A stretch of DNA of 64,000 nucleotides from JAGOUU01 sp964609155. Lineage in GTDB: Bacteria; Pseudomonadota; Gammaproteobacteria; JAGOUU01. The DNA is taken from NCBI GenBank assembly GCA_964609155.1, contig CAZSRF010000003.1, positions 1 through 64,000 on the forward strand. Reading direction: 5' to 3'. Position numbers and translations under genes: made by a program. The notes beneath the pieces are model-generated. The model had not been told where the DNA came from. It was given only the letters and a program-made list of their open reading frames with translations, and searched no databases. Positions 17,422 through 26,722 of this stretch are shown here, piece by piece. The first letter of the stretch is position 1; each line of letters opens with the position of its first letter.

Positions 17422-18801
17422 TTAGTGTTTAAAATAAACCATAAACTTTGCACCACCTAGCTCAGAATCAGATACAGTTATATCACCCGCATACGCAGCA
17501 ACAATATCAGTTAGTATTGACATTCCTATACCATGACCAGCAATTTTTTCATCTGCACGAATACCGCGTTTTAATATTTCTTGTTTTTTATCGTCAAAAA
17601 TTCCAGGACCATCATCTTCAACTACCAATGTTAATAAAGCTCCATCTGATTCTTTATTCTCTGTTACTGTTAGTTTTACTTTGCTGTTACACCATTTGCA
17701 AGCATTGTCTAATAGATTACCTAGCACTTCTAGGAGATCACCTTTATCGCCATAGAACATAGCTTTTGCATCTATATCAGTCTCAACAACAATTTTTTTA
17801 TCTTGATAGACTTTTTGTAGCGCTGATACTATTTTATCGATTAAAACCTTAACATTAACTGGCTTGCTTAAGCTTGCTTTTGTACCAGCAGCTTGAGCTC
17901 GACGCAAATGATAAGTAACTAAATCAGTCAGGTTATCTACCTGTTCTATTAGAACAGTTTTAGTTTTAACGTTAATCCTATCATTATTAACCGTGCTATT
18001 TATTATAGATAATGATGTTTTAAAGCTATGGGCCAAATCCCCTAAAGAATTACGATAACGCTTTTGTCTTTCTCTTTCAAATTTCAATAATGTGTTCAAA
18101 TCTTTAGTTAGATTTTTTATTTCATCAACATAATTACTGTCTAAATACTCTCGCTTACCTTCTTCTATATCGCTTAAATCTTTTCTTAACCTCGCTAAAG
18201 GCGCCAACCCCCAGTTTAATACTATAATTTGAATAAGAACCATTAGGATAACTATAATAACCAACAATCGCCAAAGATTCATTCTAAAATAATGTAGATC
18301 CTGCTGATAATGCCTATCAGTTTCAGCAACATGGAAAACATAGATCACCTGTTTTTCTGCATCATTAGCCCAAACATAACCAAGGCTTAATAAAAACAAA
18401 TTTGAACCATCACTGGCTTTTACTTCAGACAGTTTATGCTCACCAGGTTGCACTACAGCTGTGTAGGGAATTTTTAAATCACCCGTCGATGGGGATTGCC
18501 AAATTATTTTATTCTCATACGAAACTGCAGCATAATATCCTGACTTAGGAAGTAACAGACGTTTATTTAATAAATTTTTAGGAAAATCTAAATCTATTTT
18601 TTCGTCTACCTCATCCAAACTAATTAACTCATAAATTTGACTTTGTAAACGTAAAGACACAGCTGTTGTAGCTTTGGCGATAAAAGCTCGATCAAGTATT
18701 ATTCCTGTAAGAATTCCAAAGAATACGATAACAATAACAGAAGATAGTAATAATCTTGCCTTTAGTGAGTTCATTAAATTAACTTTATTAATTATAATCA
18801 T
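17422..18801 (-). CDS. phoQ: PhoQ-like sensor histidine kinase
   Basis: A 459-residue membrane histidine kinase. Two membrane helices (about 15-36 and 176-197) flank a periplasmic sensor of about 135 residues; a HAMP-like region follows, then the H-box LGDLAHSFKTSL with phospho-acceptor H258, the N-box LGNLLDNACKW, G1 VEDDGPGI and G2 GHGIGMSIL. LGDLAHS-KT-L is the PhoQ-type H-box, but the usual Pro after KT is Ser here. An alternative start is the ATG at 18774, better aligned with the first helix; neither has a strong Shine-Dalgarno. It is downstream of the PhoP-like regulator gene. The signal is unknown; Mg2+, pH or peptides are the known PhoQ cues. Confidence 0.88.
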   Translation of the reverse strand: MIIINKVNLMNSLKARLLLSSVIVIVFFGILTGIILDRAFIAKATTAVSLRLQSQIYELISLDEVDEKIDLDFPKNLLNKRLLLPKSGYYAAVSYENKIIWQSPSTGDLKIPYTAVVQPGEHKLSEVKASDGSNLFLLSLGYVWANDAEKQVIYVFHVAETDRHYQQDLHYFRMNLWRLLVIIVILMVLIQIIVLNWGLAPLARLRKDLSDIEEGKREYLDSNYVDEIKNLTKDLNTLLKFERERQKRYRNSLGDLAHSFKTSLSIINSTVNNDRINVKTKTVLIEQVDNLTDLVTYHLRRAQAAGTKASLSKPVNVKVLIDKIVSALQKVYQDKKIVVETDIDAKAMFYGDKGDLLEVLGNLLDNACKWCNSKVKLTVTENKESDGALLTLVVEDDGPGIFDDKKQEILKRGIRADEKIAGHGIGMSILTDIVAAYAGDITVSDSELGGAKFMVYFKH

Positions 18802-18899
18802 TTAAATTATAACATTAATGACTCGTTATCAGCGAGTTATTTGTAACTGTTACCCATTACCCGAATGGCCGCAGTCTAAAGGACAAGTAAGTTGCTAGT

Positions 18900-19574
18900 C
18901 TATTTTTTTAGTGCAAACTTATAACCACGACCACGTAAAGTTTCAATAGGCTTTAAAATGTCATCTGGATCAATTTTTTGTCTTAAACGACGCATAAATA
19001 CTTCAATAACATTACTGTCTCTTTCATGATCTTGGGCATATAAAACATCTATTAATCTATTTTTAGAGATTACTTGATTAGGATAAGTCATTAAGTATTC
19101 TAGAATTTTATATTCAAATGTTGTCAGATCAATAGTTCTATTACCTACTTGAACTTCATGGGTCAGGGTATTTAAAGTGATATCCCCTATCTTTAATTCT
19201 GCTTGTGCCCAACCTCCTGTGCGCCTGATCAAAGCATTCACTCGAGCTGCTAGTTCTTCAATATGAAAGGGCTTTGTAACATAATCATCGGCACCAGCCT
19301 CTAGTGCTTCCACTTTTTCCTGCCAACGATCCCTTGCTGTTAGGATAATAATAGGGAAAGATTTACCTTTTGCCCGTATTTTTTTAATTAGGCTAATTCC
19401 ATCTAATTTTGGTAGTCCTAAGTCAACAATAGCAAGATCAATATTATATTCAAGAGCTAAGTATAAACCTTCTTCTCCATCAGAGGCTGGATCAATTGTG
19501 ACCAGTTTAGATGTAAAATAATTTACCAATTCTTCTCTTAATTCATTAGTATCTTCTACTATCAATATTCTCAT
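18900..19574 (-). CDS. phoP: PhoP-like OmpR-family response regulator
   Basis: A 224-residue regulator. The receiver (1-118) has the acidic pair E7-D8, phospho-acceptor D51 in LAIVDLGLP, conserved T and K in ILTAR and YVTKPFHIEEL; the C-terminal winged helix (128-224) ends in LRGRGYKFALKK. SLIKKIRAKG, ARDRWQEKVEALEAGADDYVTKPFHIEEL and the VFMRRLRQKI region are closest to PhoP. The partner kinase gene follows after 98 bp; that gap contains a small inverted repeat (ACTCG/CGAGT). A 6-5-6 direct repeat lies 350 bp upstream at 19923-19939 and could be a binding site. Confidence 0.92.
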   Translation of the reverse strand: MRILIVEDTNELREELVNYFTSKLVTIDPASDGEEGLYLALEYNIDLAIVDLGLPKLDGISLIKKIRAKGKSFPIIILTARDRWQEKVEALEAGADDYVTKPFHIEELAARVNALIRRTGGWAQAELKIGDITLNTLTHEVQVGNRTIDLTTFEYKILEYLMTYPNQVISKNRLIDVLYAQDHERDSNVIEVFMRRLRQKIDPDDILKPIETLRGRGYKFALKK

Positions 19575-19922
19575 TGTCTTATTCTCATCATCTATACATA
19601 CATTAAAGCATAATATTAATTATTTTCTACGATAGTTACCTGCTTTCTTCTTGGGTTACTTGAACATCTAAGTTGAATAGGCCTAACTGATTGTTTATAA
19701 ATAATTTTTTGCGATTTCACACCCATAAATATAGCTACAATCATCGTCTGCACCCCAGCATGCTAATTTATGTGGCAAAACAGCTAAGACCAGCATATTA
19801 TAGGCCATTAGCTTACCGGGTAATTTACTTCTAAAAAATTGCATTTAATACACAATTCACACGTTAGTTATTAAAGTCGATGGGCTTATAATACCCTACA
19901 GAGCTGAACAATAACTGAATGA

Positions 19923-19939
19923 GTTAAGCTTTTGTTAAG
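19923..19939. promoter_or_regulatory. hexamer direct repeat, candidate PhoP/PmrA-class operator
   Basis: GTTAAG, five bases, GTTAAG (19923-19928 and 19934-19939). The 11-bp period is that of OmpR-family sites; on the minus strand CTTAA-N6-CTTAA fits the PmrA consensus. It lies 4 bp past the stop of the Alg8-like gene and 350 bp upstream of the phoP-like gene in a 368-bp region without another gene. One occurrence can arise by chance. Confidence 0.35.
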
Positions 19940-19942
19940 TAT

Positions 19943-21595
19943 TTAATGAATCCAGGAGTCTACATCATTAAAACTTAGCGGTGGGAGAAGCTCTGTGTAT
20001 GTCAGCATAAGTAAACCAATAGCACTTAACAGTAAAATTGTCATATAACTTGCCATAACAAGACGAAAGATCCTCACCGGCAAGCTACCCGTCATAGCCA
20101 AACTCTGATCACCGCGGTTCGACCATTTTTGGAATGGTAGGCGAAACAGCAAATATATTTTAAAAGCAGAAGTTACTATTTGATTTGCATACAGCAAAAA
20201 AGGAAAGCTCATATTAATACGACGATTATGATAAAATAAACAAAAAGCTAGGCATAATCGAGAAAATAATATCCATACTAAATAAATCACTACAAAAGAT
20301 GATGAAACTATAATAGAACCAGATATCATCAAGAATGGTGCACACATCATACTAAATACTACTATACGCTGATCGACCAAACACCACCAAGCAAATAAAC
20401 CCACTTTTGCCGGCCCTAACATGATGCCTCGCCAACCATTACGAAGAATATTTCCTGACCAACGCAACATATTCTCTTTTAATCGATGCAATGGTGTGTA
20501 TTCTGCATCTAATTCTTCTATTGTATACACGATTGCATCTGGTACATATAACATATCAGCTCCTTGTTTTAACAAGGCATACCAACTACTTTTATCATCT
20601 CCTGATAAGAATCGAAATCTTCCCCATAACCAATGGTCTAGACTATCTCGTTCGATCAGACTAATAAATGTTTCATTTAATACTAAACGCGCACGAAATA
20701 TTGACATTCGTCCTGTTAATGTAATTACTTTATTAGACACAGCATGCGATTGCATGATCATGTGCCTTTGTGTAAATCTTAAACTAAACCAGTTTTGCAT
20801 CCAATTCGGTACATTCATTAATGGCCGTTCATTTGTAGTTAAAGCATGTACATTTGGTTTTATATGAAATATAGGAACCGACTTTACAATAGTGCCTGGT
20901 GTTAACACCGTATCACCATCCATAAATACAATAGGATCATCATCACCAATGCCCTTTCTAGCAATACAACGTAAGGCAGATCCCATTGCAGCACGCTTAC
21001 CCGGTTCTACTTGGCGCACTAAGATTAGATTTAAATTTTTAGCATGATTCAACCAATCCCATATTTTTCTTATACGTTCTTCAATTTCGTAGTTAGCTGT
21101 TGCTATATATAACTCAACAGGCACATGTAATAGTTTCGCTTCTTGATTAATTGATGCCATCATTTGCTCTAAAACGTAACTAGACTCATTATAGGCTGTC
21201 ACCATAAAAACCACTTTTTTTGGCCGCCAGCCTCTATCTAATAACTCACCAGCATGAAATCTTATAATAGCAAATTTGATTTGATTATAATAAATTGATC
21301 GAACGAAATGGGTCAACCACCAAATGTAACGCCATAATCCTAATGCACCAAATAAAATAAGCCACATCTTATAATCTGGATTCCAAATGGTATTAGGTAA
21401 ATTCCAAATAAGGATAAATAAAACCCCACAATATAATATAAATTTATAAACTTGATTACCTTCAAGTTTAAATTTAGGCCTAGTAACTGTTTTATTATCT
21501 TGTTTGCTTGTGGATGTAGATGTAGATGAAGGCATAGGATGATCAATATCTTTGTAACTGATCAAACCATCTGTAGTCTTGTAATTTGCTGGCAT
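19943..21595 (-). CDS. Alg8-like processive GT2 glycosyltransferase
   Basis: A 550-residue inner-membrane polysaccharide synthase-type enzyme. Two N-terminal helices (about 50-95) precede the GT2 domain with VVFMVTAYNES (nucleotide-sugar binding), FMDGDTVL (DGD at 226-228), SGDDKSSW (332-338, acceptor/catalytic Asp) and NMLRW (375-379, N-x-x-R-W product motif), then four or more helices. The SGDDKS-W motif and overall layout resemble mannuronan synthase Alg8. No alg44-like c-di-GMP partner, epimerase or export gene is adjacent, so the polymer is unknown. The Ser/Thr-rich first 45 residues are polar. It is divergent from a Thr-rich exported protein, and lies upstream of phoPQ on the same strand. 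Confidence 0.82.
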   Translation of the reverse strand: MPANYKTTDGLISYKDIDHPMPSSTSTSTSKQDNKTVTRPKFKLEGNQVYKFILYCGVLFILIWNLPNTIWNPDYKMWLILFGALGLWRYIWWLTHFVRSIYYNQIKFAIIRFHAGELLDRGWRPKKVVFMVTAYNESSYVLEQMMASINQEAKLLHVPVELYIATANYEIEERIRKIWDWLNHAKNLNLILVRQVEPGKRAAMGSALRCIARKGIGDDDPIVFMDGDTVLTPGTIVKSVPIFHIKPNVHALTTNERPLMNVPNWMQNWFSLRFTQRHMIMQSHAVSNKVITLTGRMSIFRARLVLNETFISLIERDSLDHWLWGRFRFLSGDDKSSWYALLKQGADMLYVPDAIVYTIEELDAEYTPLHRLKENMLRWSGNILRNGWRGIMLGPAKVGLFAWWCLVDQRIVVFSMMCAPFLMISGSIIVSSSFVVIYLVWILFSRLCLAFCLFYHNRRINMSFPFLLYANQIVTSAFKIYLLFRLPFQKWSNRGDQSLAMTGSLPVRIFRLVMASYMTILLLSAIGLLMLTYTELLPPLSFNDVDSWIH

Positions 21596-21700
21596 AGAGA
21601 TAAATAATATTTATAGTTTTATTTAAAATTAAACATCTATAAGATCACAATATAATTCTAGTATAGCAGGATACTAACTCAAGATAGCATATGATTTATC

Positions 21701-21728
21701 TTGACTTTTTTTGTTTGAAAACTATAAA
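21701..21728 (+). promoter_or_regulatory. sigma-70 promoter of the Thr-rich exported protein
   Basis: TTGACT (21701-21706), 16-bp spacer, TATAAA (21723-21728). The start point near 21735 leaves a 30-base leader to the ATG at 21767. It lies in the 171-bp divergent region shared with the Alg8-like gene. Confidence 0.62.
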
Positions 21729-21766
21729 TAAATATGTATGCATAATCGTAAAGCAGGTGTAACTCA

Positions 21767-23125
21767 ATGAAATTTTATAACATACTATCAAAAGTCCAGA
21801 TTTTTATAGTTATTTACTTTTTAAACCTAGCTTTTGGTCAAACAACAACTGACCCATCTGCAAAGACAGCAACAACGATTAAATCTCCCCATTCGCAGGC
21901 TAATAGCTCAAATTCTGATGCTAATGACAATTATTTAGAACTTGAATTAGATACTCCCTCGGATTATGATGCAGCCCAAAAACAAAATAACAAAGCTTCT
22001 GACAACAATAGCTCTTCAGAATATGACGAAATAGAAAAGATTGAAAGTAAAGATAATTTAGTACCAGCTAAAACAAATACTGATAAGACTAAGACAACAG
22101 GTACTACTACCACTAATAATACTTCAAACATAGATCTTAATGTTATAGCTCCAAGTAAAACAACAACAATAGATTCAACATCTACAACAGCAATTGCTCC
22201 AAAAAAAAATACAGTTCCTAATACTGCTACAACTGCGACTACAACTGCTGCTGTCAATAAAACAACTAACGCTAATGCCTCCATATTGAAACCAGATAAT
22301 GTAACTACAAAAGAAGATTCATCAATAATTATTAGAGGTTCTTATTTATTATCTAATGATTCTGACGCCGATGGCGGTAAATTAACTATTATTTCTGTGA
22401 AACCACCCAAAAATGGCCGTGCTGTCTTGATTGGTCACAATATCATTTACAGCCCTAATAGCAATTTTCACGGATTAGATCCTATTTATTATACGGTAAG
22501 TGACTCCAGCGGAAAAACATCTGAAGGTTTAGTCAACATTAACGTAACTTCTGTAAACGACACTCCTGATGTATCTCCCATACTAGATCAAGAAGTAAAA
22601 CCTGGTGAAGAAATCAAGTTAAAATCCGGTAAATATTTTGACGATGAAGAAGGAAGCAAGCTTGACTATAGTGCAACAGGATTACCCCCCGGGCTGAGTA
22701 TTGATAATAATGGTTTTATTAGCGGCAAAATCGCTCCAGATGCAAAAGGTGGCGAATACCATGTTACTATTTACGCAGCCGATCCAAGCGGAGCAACAGC
22801 AACTAATGAATTTACTTATTTGGTAGTAACACCCAGCGTTGACACAACATTATATTCTGATTCTGAAACTAAATCGCTAATTACAACAGCTCCAGCTGGA
22901 GAAGACATTACTAATACTGATCCTCAGGTAAATAGAACACCCGATACCGATAATGGTAATGGTAGTAGTAATCAAACTACCGATACATCAACTGCTACTG
23001 CGCCATCCGCACCTAACGCTACTCCCACAGCAACAACCCCAACAGCAGCACCTAACACTACTTCAACAACAACGGCCCCATCAGCAATACCTAAGTCATC
23101 CCCAACGCCTTCCCCTAACACTTAA
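21767..23125 (+). CDS. exported Thr-rich protein with cadherin/Ig-like repeats
   Basis: A 452-residue protein. An N-terminal signal peptide (about 1-24, ending LAFG) is followed by a Thr/Ala/Asn-rich, probably disordered stretch (25-180), then a tandem-95/cadherin-like domain (about 180-265: EDSS...LLSNDSDADGG, GRAVLIGHNIIYSPNSNFHGLD-YYTVSD) and a He_PIG/cadherin-like domain (about 265-357: LPPGLSIDNNGFISGKI). A second Thr/Pro-rich tail (358-452) ends the protein without a sorting signal I recognise. Such domains are typical of adhesins and surface proteins; Thr-rich linkers could be glycosylated. It has no transmembrane anchor. Divergent from the Alg8-like synthase. Confidence 0.75.
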   Translation: MKFYNILSKVQIFIVIYFLNLAFGQTTTDPSAKTATTIKSPHSQANSSNSDANDNYLELELDTPSDYDAAQKQNNKASDNNSSSEYDEIEKIESKDNLVPAKTNTDKTKTTGTTTTNNTSNIDLNVIAPSKTTTIDSTSTTAIAPKKNTVPNTATTATTTAAVNKTTNANASILKPDNVTTKEDSSIIIRGSYLLSNDSDADGGKLTIISVKPPKNGRAVLIGHNIIYSPNSNFHGLDPIYYTVSDSSGKTSEGLVNINVTSVNDTPDVSPILDQEVKPGEEIKLKSGKYFDDEEGSKLDYSATGLPPGLSIDNNGFISGKIAPDAKGGEYHVTIYAADPSGATATNEFTYLVVTPSVDTTLYSDSETKSLITTAPAGEDITNTDPQVNRTPDTDNGNGSSNQTTDTSTATAPSAPNATPTATTPTAAPNTTSTTTAPSAIPKSSPTPSPNT

Positions 23126-24241
23126 CATCCAGGTCTAGGTGTATGCGAAACAGATGTCACAGATAGCTCAGGTGAATCGGGTGAATCTGATTCACCATCT
23201 ACAGACATTTCCTCGCCATCATCTATATTACCAAGAGCTGTATATATTTCAGGTTTTAAAACAACCCCAGCTTTCAATATTAAATCTAGAAAATCCTTAT
23301 TTGGATGTTCTCCACTTAACCATGAAGCTGTTAACATACTTCTTACCAAATTTTCTATTTCAGCATCTGAAGAAATTGAAAATAGTGTATTAATTTTTCT
23401 TACAATGTTGGTTAAGCATATTATCTTATAAGGATGGGAACTTTCTAATTTTGTTATAGCTTTTATAGTGTGCGCGCAAGAATCAAACTGCCATTGTTTC
23501 CTATCTTCTAAAGAAACAACGCGACCCTGGAACGTAGTAGATAAAAAAAGCCAGTATCTTTATGAAATTTAAATATCTCTTCTGCTCTTTTTTGACCTGT
23601 TTTAATTTCTGCCAACATCTGACTTATGCTAAACCCGTCAAAACAATTAGGATCAGTTAATATAGTTAGACTTAAATCGTGTCGTAGTAATTCTTTTAGT
23701 AAAACTAATATACAAAAAGTTCGGCAATTACCATCCTCAAAGGGGTGTAATCTTTCCAGAGATTGGATCATTTTTATTAATAATAATAAAACTGCATCTT
23801 CTTCTTTTTTACCGCTTAAGGCAAGTTCTAATAAACCTTTCTCATACTCATCCAGAATTTCGGTAACTCTTCTCTCAATAAAGTCATATACAGCTTTACT
23901 AAACTCGTCCCTAGACATTGCTAGACTAAACTCCCCATACCCACCATGCATAGTCATTTCTCTTAGAGAATAATCCTTAACGCTTCCCATATTCTCAATA
24001 TTTTTATTAATTTCTTGAATCCCTTCGTTAGTAGCAGTCTTACCTAATGATAGACTAAAAGTTACAATGGCTTGCTAACTTCAGGAAGTAAAGTCAAAAC
24101 AGCCCCAATCAAGCCACTTAAATAACCTGATTCGTTTTCATAACATAAAAGACCACGCTCTAGCCTATATCCATCTATTAAAAACAACCATAAGCAATCT
24201 ACAGAAAAATCGCTAATTATACTATCTGCCAATCTGCTCAT
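23122..24241 (-). pseudogene. Fic/DOC-family gene with two frameshifts
   Basis: Three minus-strand segments in different frames form one coherent protein. From ATG 24241 the first frame runs 59 codons to a stop near 24065; a second continues through 23508 with the Fic motif LERLHPFEDGNCRT (HPFxxGNxR); a third resumes in the region of 23507 and ends at 23122 with an acidic Ser/Pro tail. Each junction needs one extra base; the second coincides with a run of seven T (minus strand), where an eighth restores the frame. Fic domains usually AMPylate target proteins, often in host cells. The second Gly of the motif is Cys here. It may be a decayed gene or carry assembly indels. Confidence 0.7.
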
Positions 24242-24258
24242 AGACGTGTTGATTCCGT

Positions 24259-25008
24259 TTATTCTAAAAAATCATTAATTATAGTATAGCAGCCTGGTTT
24301 CAAATCTAGTGGGAGTTTATAGTTACCAAATCTAATTCTTATTAGCCTATTTACTTTGCAACCCACTGCATCAAACAATCGTCTAACAACACGGTTACGC
24401 CCCTCAGTTAAAACCACTCGATACCAGTTATTAGAAGCTTGAAAATCTGAATTACTATTATGTCTTATAATACTCTTAAACTGTGCTAAACCATCTTCAA
24501 GCTCTATGCCCGCTAATAATTTTTTAATAGTAATAGAATCAAGACTACCTAATACACGAACTAAATATTCACGTTCATGATTATATCGAGGATGCATTAA
24601 TTTATTTGCAAATTCACCATCAGTAGTAAACAATAATAACCCACTAGTGTTTAAATCTAATCTGCCTATACTAATCCAGCGGCTGTTTTGAAGAACTGGC
24701 AAATCAGAAAAAACAGTTTCTCTATTTTCTGGATCATCGTTAGTACAGATTTTCCCAACAGGCTTATGATAAATTAACAATTTTACTTTTTGTTTATTCT
24801 CGCTTAATTTCTTAGTGCTTAACTCTTTGGATTTAGCTATAATAATTTTTTTATTATCAACAAAGATTTCAGAATCTTGATCAACTTTGCAGCCTAATTC
24901 AGCTATTTTACCATTGACTTTAATTCTACCCTCGTTAATCAATAATTCTATTTTACGTCTTGAGCCAATACCAATATTGGCTAAAAACTTTTGCAGCCTT
25001 TCACTCAT
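24259..25008 (-). CDS. rluB: 23S rRNA pseudouridine synthase, RluB/RsuA family
   Basis: A 249-residue enzyme. An N-terminal S4 RNA-binding domain (LQKFLANIGIGSRRKIELLINEGRIKVNG) is followed by the RsuA-type catalytic domain with GRLDLNTSGLLLFTTDGEFANKLMHPR, where the Asp of GRLD is the catalytic nucleophile, and GRNRVVRRLFDAVGCKVNRLIRIRFG near the end. RluB modifies U2605 of 23S rRNA in E. coli. The gene order scpA-scpB-rluB is the common gammaproteobacterial arrangement; it starts 45 bp after scpB. Confidence 0.93.
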   Translation of the reverse strand: MSERLQKFLANIGIGSRRKIELLINEGRIKVNGKIAELGCKVDQDSEIFVDNKKIIIAKSKELSTKKLSENKQKVKLLIYHKPVGKICTNDDPENRETVFSDLPVLQNSRWISIGRLDLNTSGLLLFTTDGEFANKLMHPRYNHEREYLVRVLGSLDSITIKKLLAGIELEDGLAQFKSIIRHNSNSDFQASNNWYRVVLTEGRNRVVRRLFDAVGCKVNRLIRIRFGNYKLPLDLKPGCYTIINDFLE

Positions 25009-25053
25009 ATGATTTTTCTTATTATTTTATTATAGTGATTTTAAAAAACATTG

Positions 25054-25848
25054 CTAGGTTTGAGAATTTTCAACATCTCCCACTTCTTCCGCTTCTTCCC
25101 TTTCTTCATCATCTAAAGCTACTTGATTTTTTATAGGATCAGATTGATTGACTTGATCAAGAATATTATCCAAGGCTACACTTTGCTGAATATCTTTTAT
25201 ATCCGCAAGCGTTGGTAAATCTTCTAATTTCTCTAAATTTAAATCATACAGAAACTGTTGTGTTGTAGCATAGATTGCTGGTCTACCTGGTAGCTCTTTA
25301 TGCCCGACTATCTTAACCCACTCTCTGTCCAATAAATTTCTAATAATTTGTGAACTCACTGCAACGCCACGAATGTGTTCAATCTCACCACGAGTAATAG
25401 GCTGACGATAAGCTATAATAGCCAAAGTCTCTAGAGTAGCTTTAGTATATCTAGTAGGTTTCTCTTGCCATAATTCTTGCACCAAAGGAGCATATTCCAT
25501 TTTGGTTTGTATTCTATAAGCAGAACCTAAAAATTTTAATTCTATCGCCCTTCCCGTTAAATCTGCAGCAAGTTCATCTAAAGCTAATTTTATATATTTA
25601 ATATTATATTTAATTTTGTCTTTTGACCTAGTGTTAGGATTTTCATTATGTTGATCAATAGTTGTTGTTAAATTTTTAATAGACATTGGTTTATCAGATG
25701 CCATTAATAAAGCCTCTAATACTAGCTTTAACTTCTCAAAATCTTTATTATTTAATAACAATAACTCTTGTGTTATTTCATTGTTTTCAATGCCTACTGA
25801 TACTTCTGTATTTAAAACTTTATCTAAATCTGTATCAACTTCAGTCAT
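25054..25848 (-). CDS. scpB: segregation and condensation protein B
   Basis: A 264-residue ScpB, the winged-helix kleisin partner in the SMC-ScpAB chromosome complex. The core winged-helix region (about 35-205) shows LEALLMASDKPMS, RYTKATLETLAIIAYRQPITRGEIEHIRGVAVS and GRPAIYATTQQFL. The N-terminal 35 and C-terminal 50 residues are acidic and likely flexible. Its ATG overlaps the scpA stop (ATGA), implying translational coupling. Confidence 0.95.
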   Translation of the reverse strand: MTEVDTDLDKVLNTEVSVGIENNEITQELLLLNNKDFEKLKLVLEALLMASDKPMSIKNLTTTIDQHNENPNTRSKDKIKYNIKYIKLALDELAADLTGRAIELKFLGSAYRIQTKMEYAPLVQELWQEKPTRYTKATLETLAIIAYRQPITRGEIEHIRGVAVSSQIIRNLLDREWVKIVGHKELPGRPAIYATTQQFLYDLNLEKLEDLPTLADIKDIQQSVALDNILDQVNQSDPIKNQVALDDEEREEAEEVGDVENSQT

Positions 25849-26711
25849 GATAATTTTGACCTTATATAAATAGGAGTAAATTCTTGGTTTTGTACAATTT
25901 CTATCAAAGATTCACGGCATAGTTCTAAAATAGCCATAAATGTTACAATCACACCTGGTTTGCCTTCTGCAGGTACAAAAAAAGTAGTGAACTCAAGGTA
26001 GCTATCGCCATCAAGCATTTCTAAAATTTTACTCATACGTTCTCGTAATGACAACACTTCTTGCTGAATATGATGATGAGCAAAACTATCGATACGCTGC
26101 ATTACAGCTAGCATGGCATGCATTAAATCTGGTAACGATACAGAAGGTAACTCAGCTATCACTTGCACACTATTTCTATCTAAAGAACAATCATAAGTAT
26201 CTCGATTATGCCTGGGAAGCTCATCAAGATCATTAGCAGCTTTTTTAAAGCGCTCGTATTCTTGTAATCTTCGTATTAATTCTGCCCTAGGATCCTCTTC
26301 ATTTTCATCTAAATCTTTTGGTTTAGGAAGCAGCATTCTTGACTTAATTTCTGCAAGCATAGCCGCCATCAATAAATACTCAGCTGCTAATTCAAGACGA
26401 AAAGCTTCCATTAGTTTAATATACTGTAGATACTGGTGAGTAATCTCAGCTATGGGAATATTTAAAATGTCTAAATCTTGCTTACGAATTAAGTATAATA
26501 ATAAATCCAGAGGTCCCTCAAAAGCTTCTAAAAAAACTTCTAGAGCATGAGGTGGAATATATAAATCTTTTGGCATTTCAATCATAGCCTTACCAGCTAC
26601 AATGGCAATAATGTCCGCATCTAACAATTCTTGAGGTGATGCAGGCAAAGCCTGCTCCGTCTCATCGCTTAATTTCGTCTCTTCTGCAGATTCTATAGTA
26701 GTTTCAGTCAT
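25845..26711 (-). CDS. scpA: segregation and condensation protein A
   Basis: A 288-residue kleisin bridging SMC heads. Recognisable is FEGPLDLLLYLIRKQDLDILNIPIAEITHQYLQYI (about 68-105), then the AAEYLLMAAMLAEIKSRMLLPKP helix and a C-terminal winged helix. The first 55 residues are acidic and not conserved. It is 11 bp downstream of trpS and overlaps scpB by 4 bases. Confidence 0.95.
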   Translation of the reverse strand: MTETTIESAEETKLSDETEQALPASPQELLDADIIAIVAGKAMIEMPKDLYIPPHALEVFLEAFEGPLDLLLYLIRKQDLDILNIPIAEITHQYLQYIKLMEAFRLELAAEYLLMAAMLAEIKSRMLLPKPKDLDENEEDPRAELIRRLQEYERFKKAANDLDELPRHNRDTYDCSLDRNSVQVIAELPSVSLPDLMHAMLAVMQRIDSFAHHHIQQEVLSLRERMSKILEMLDGDSYLEFTTFFVPAEGKPGVIVTFMAILELCRESLIEIVQNQEFTPIYIRSKLS

Positions 26712-26722
26712 TGTCTTCCTAA

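Noticed and set aside
21964..22284. Hydrophobic Val/Leu-rich ORF antisense to the Thr-rich protein
   Set aside because: Thr/Ala codon repeats read backwards as Val/Leu/Ser; the membrane-like look is an artefact of composition.
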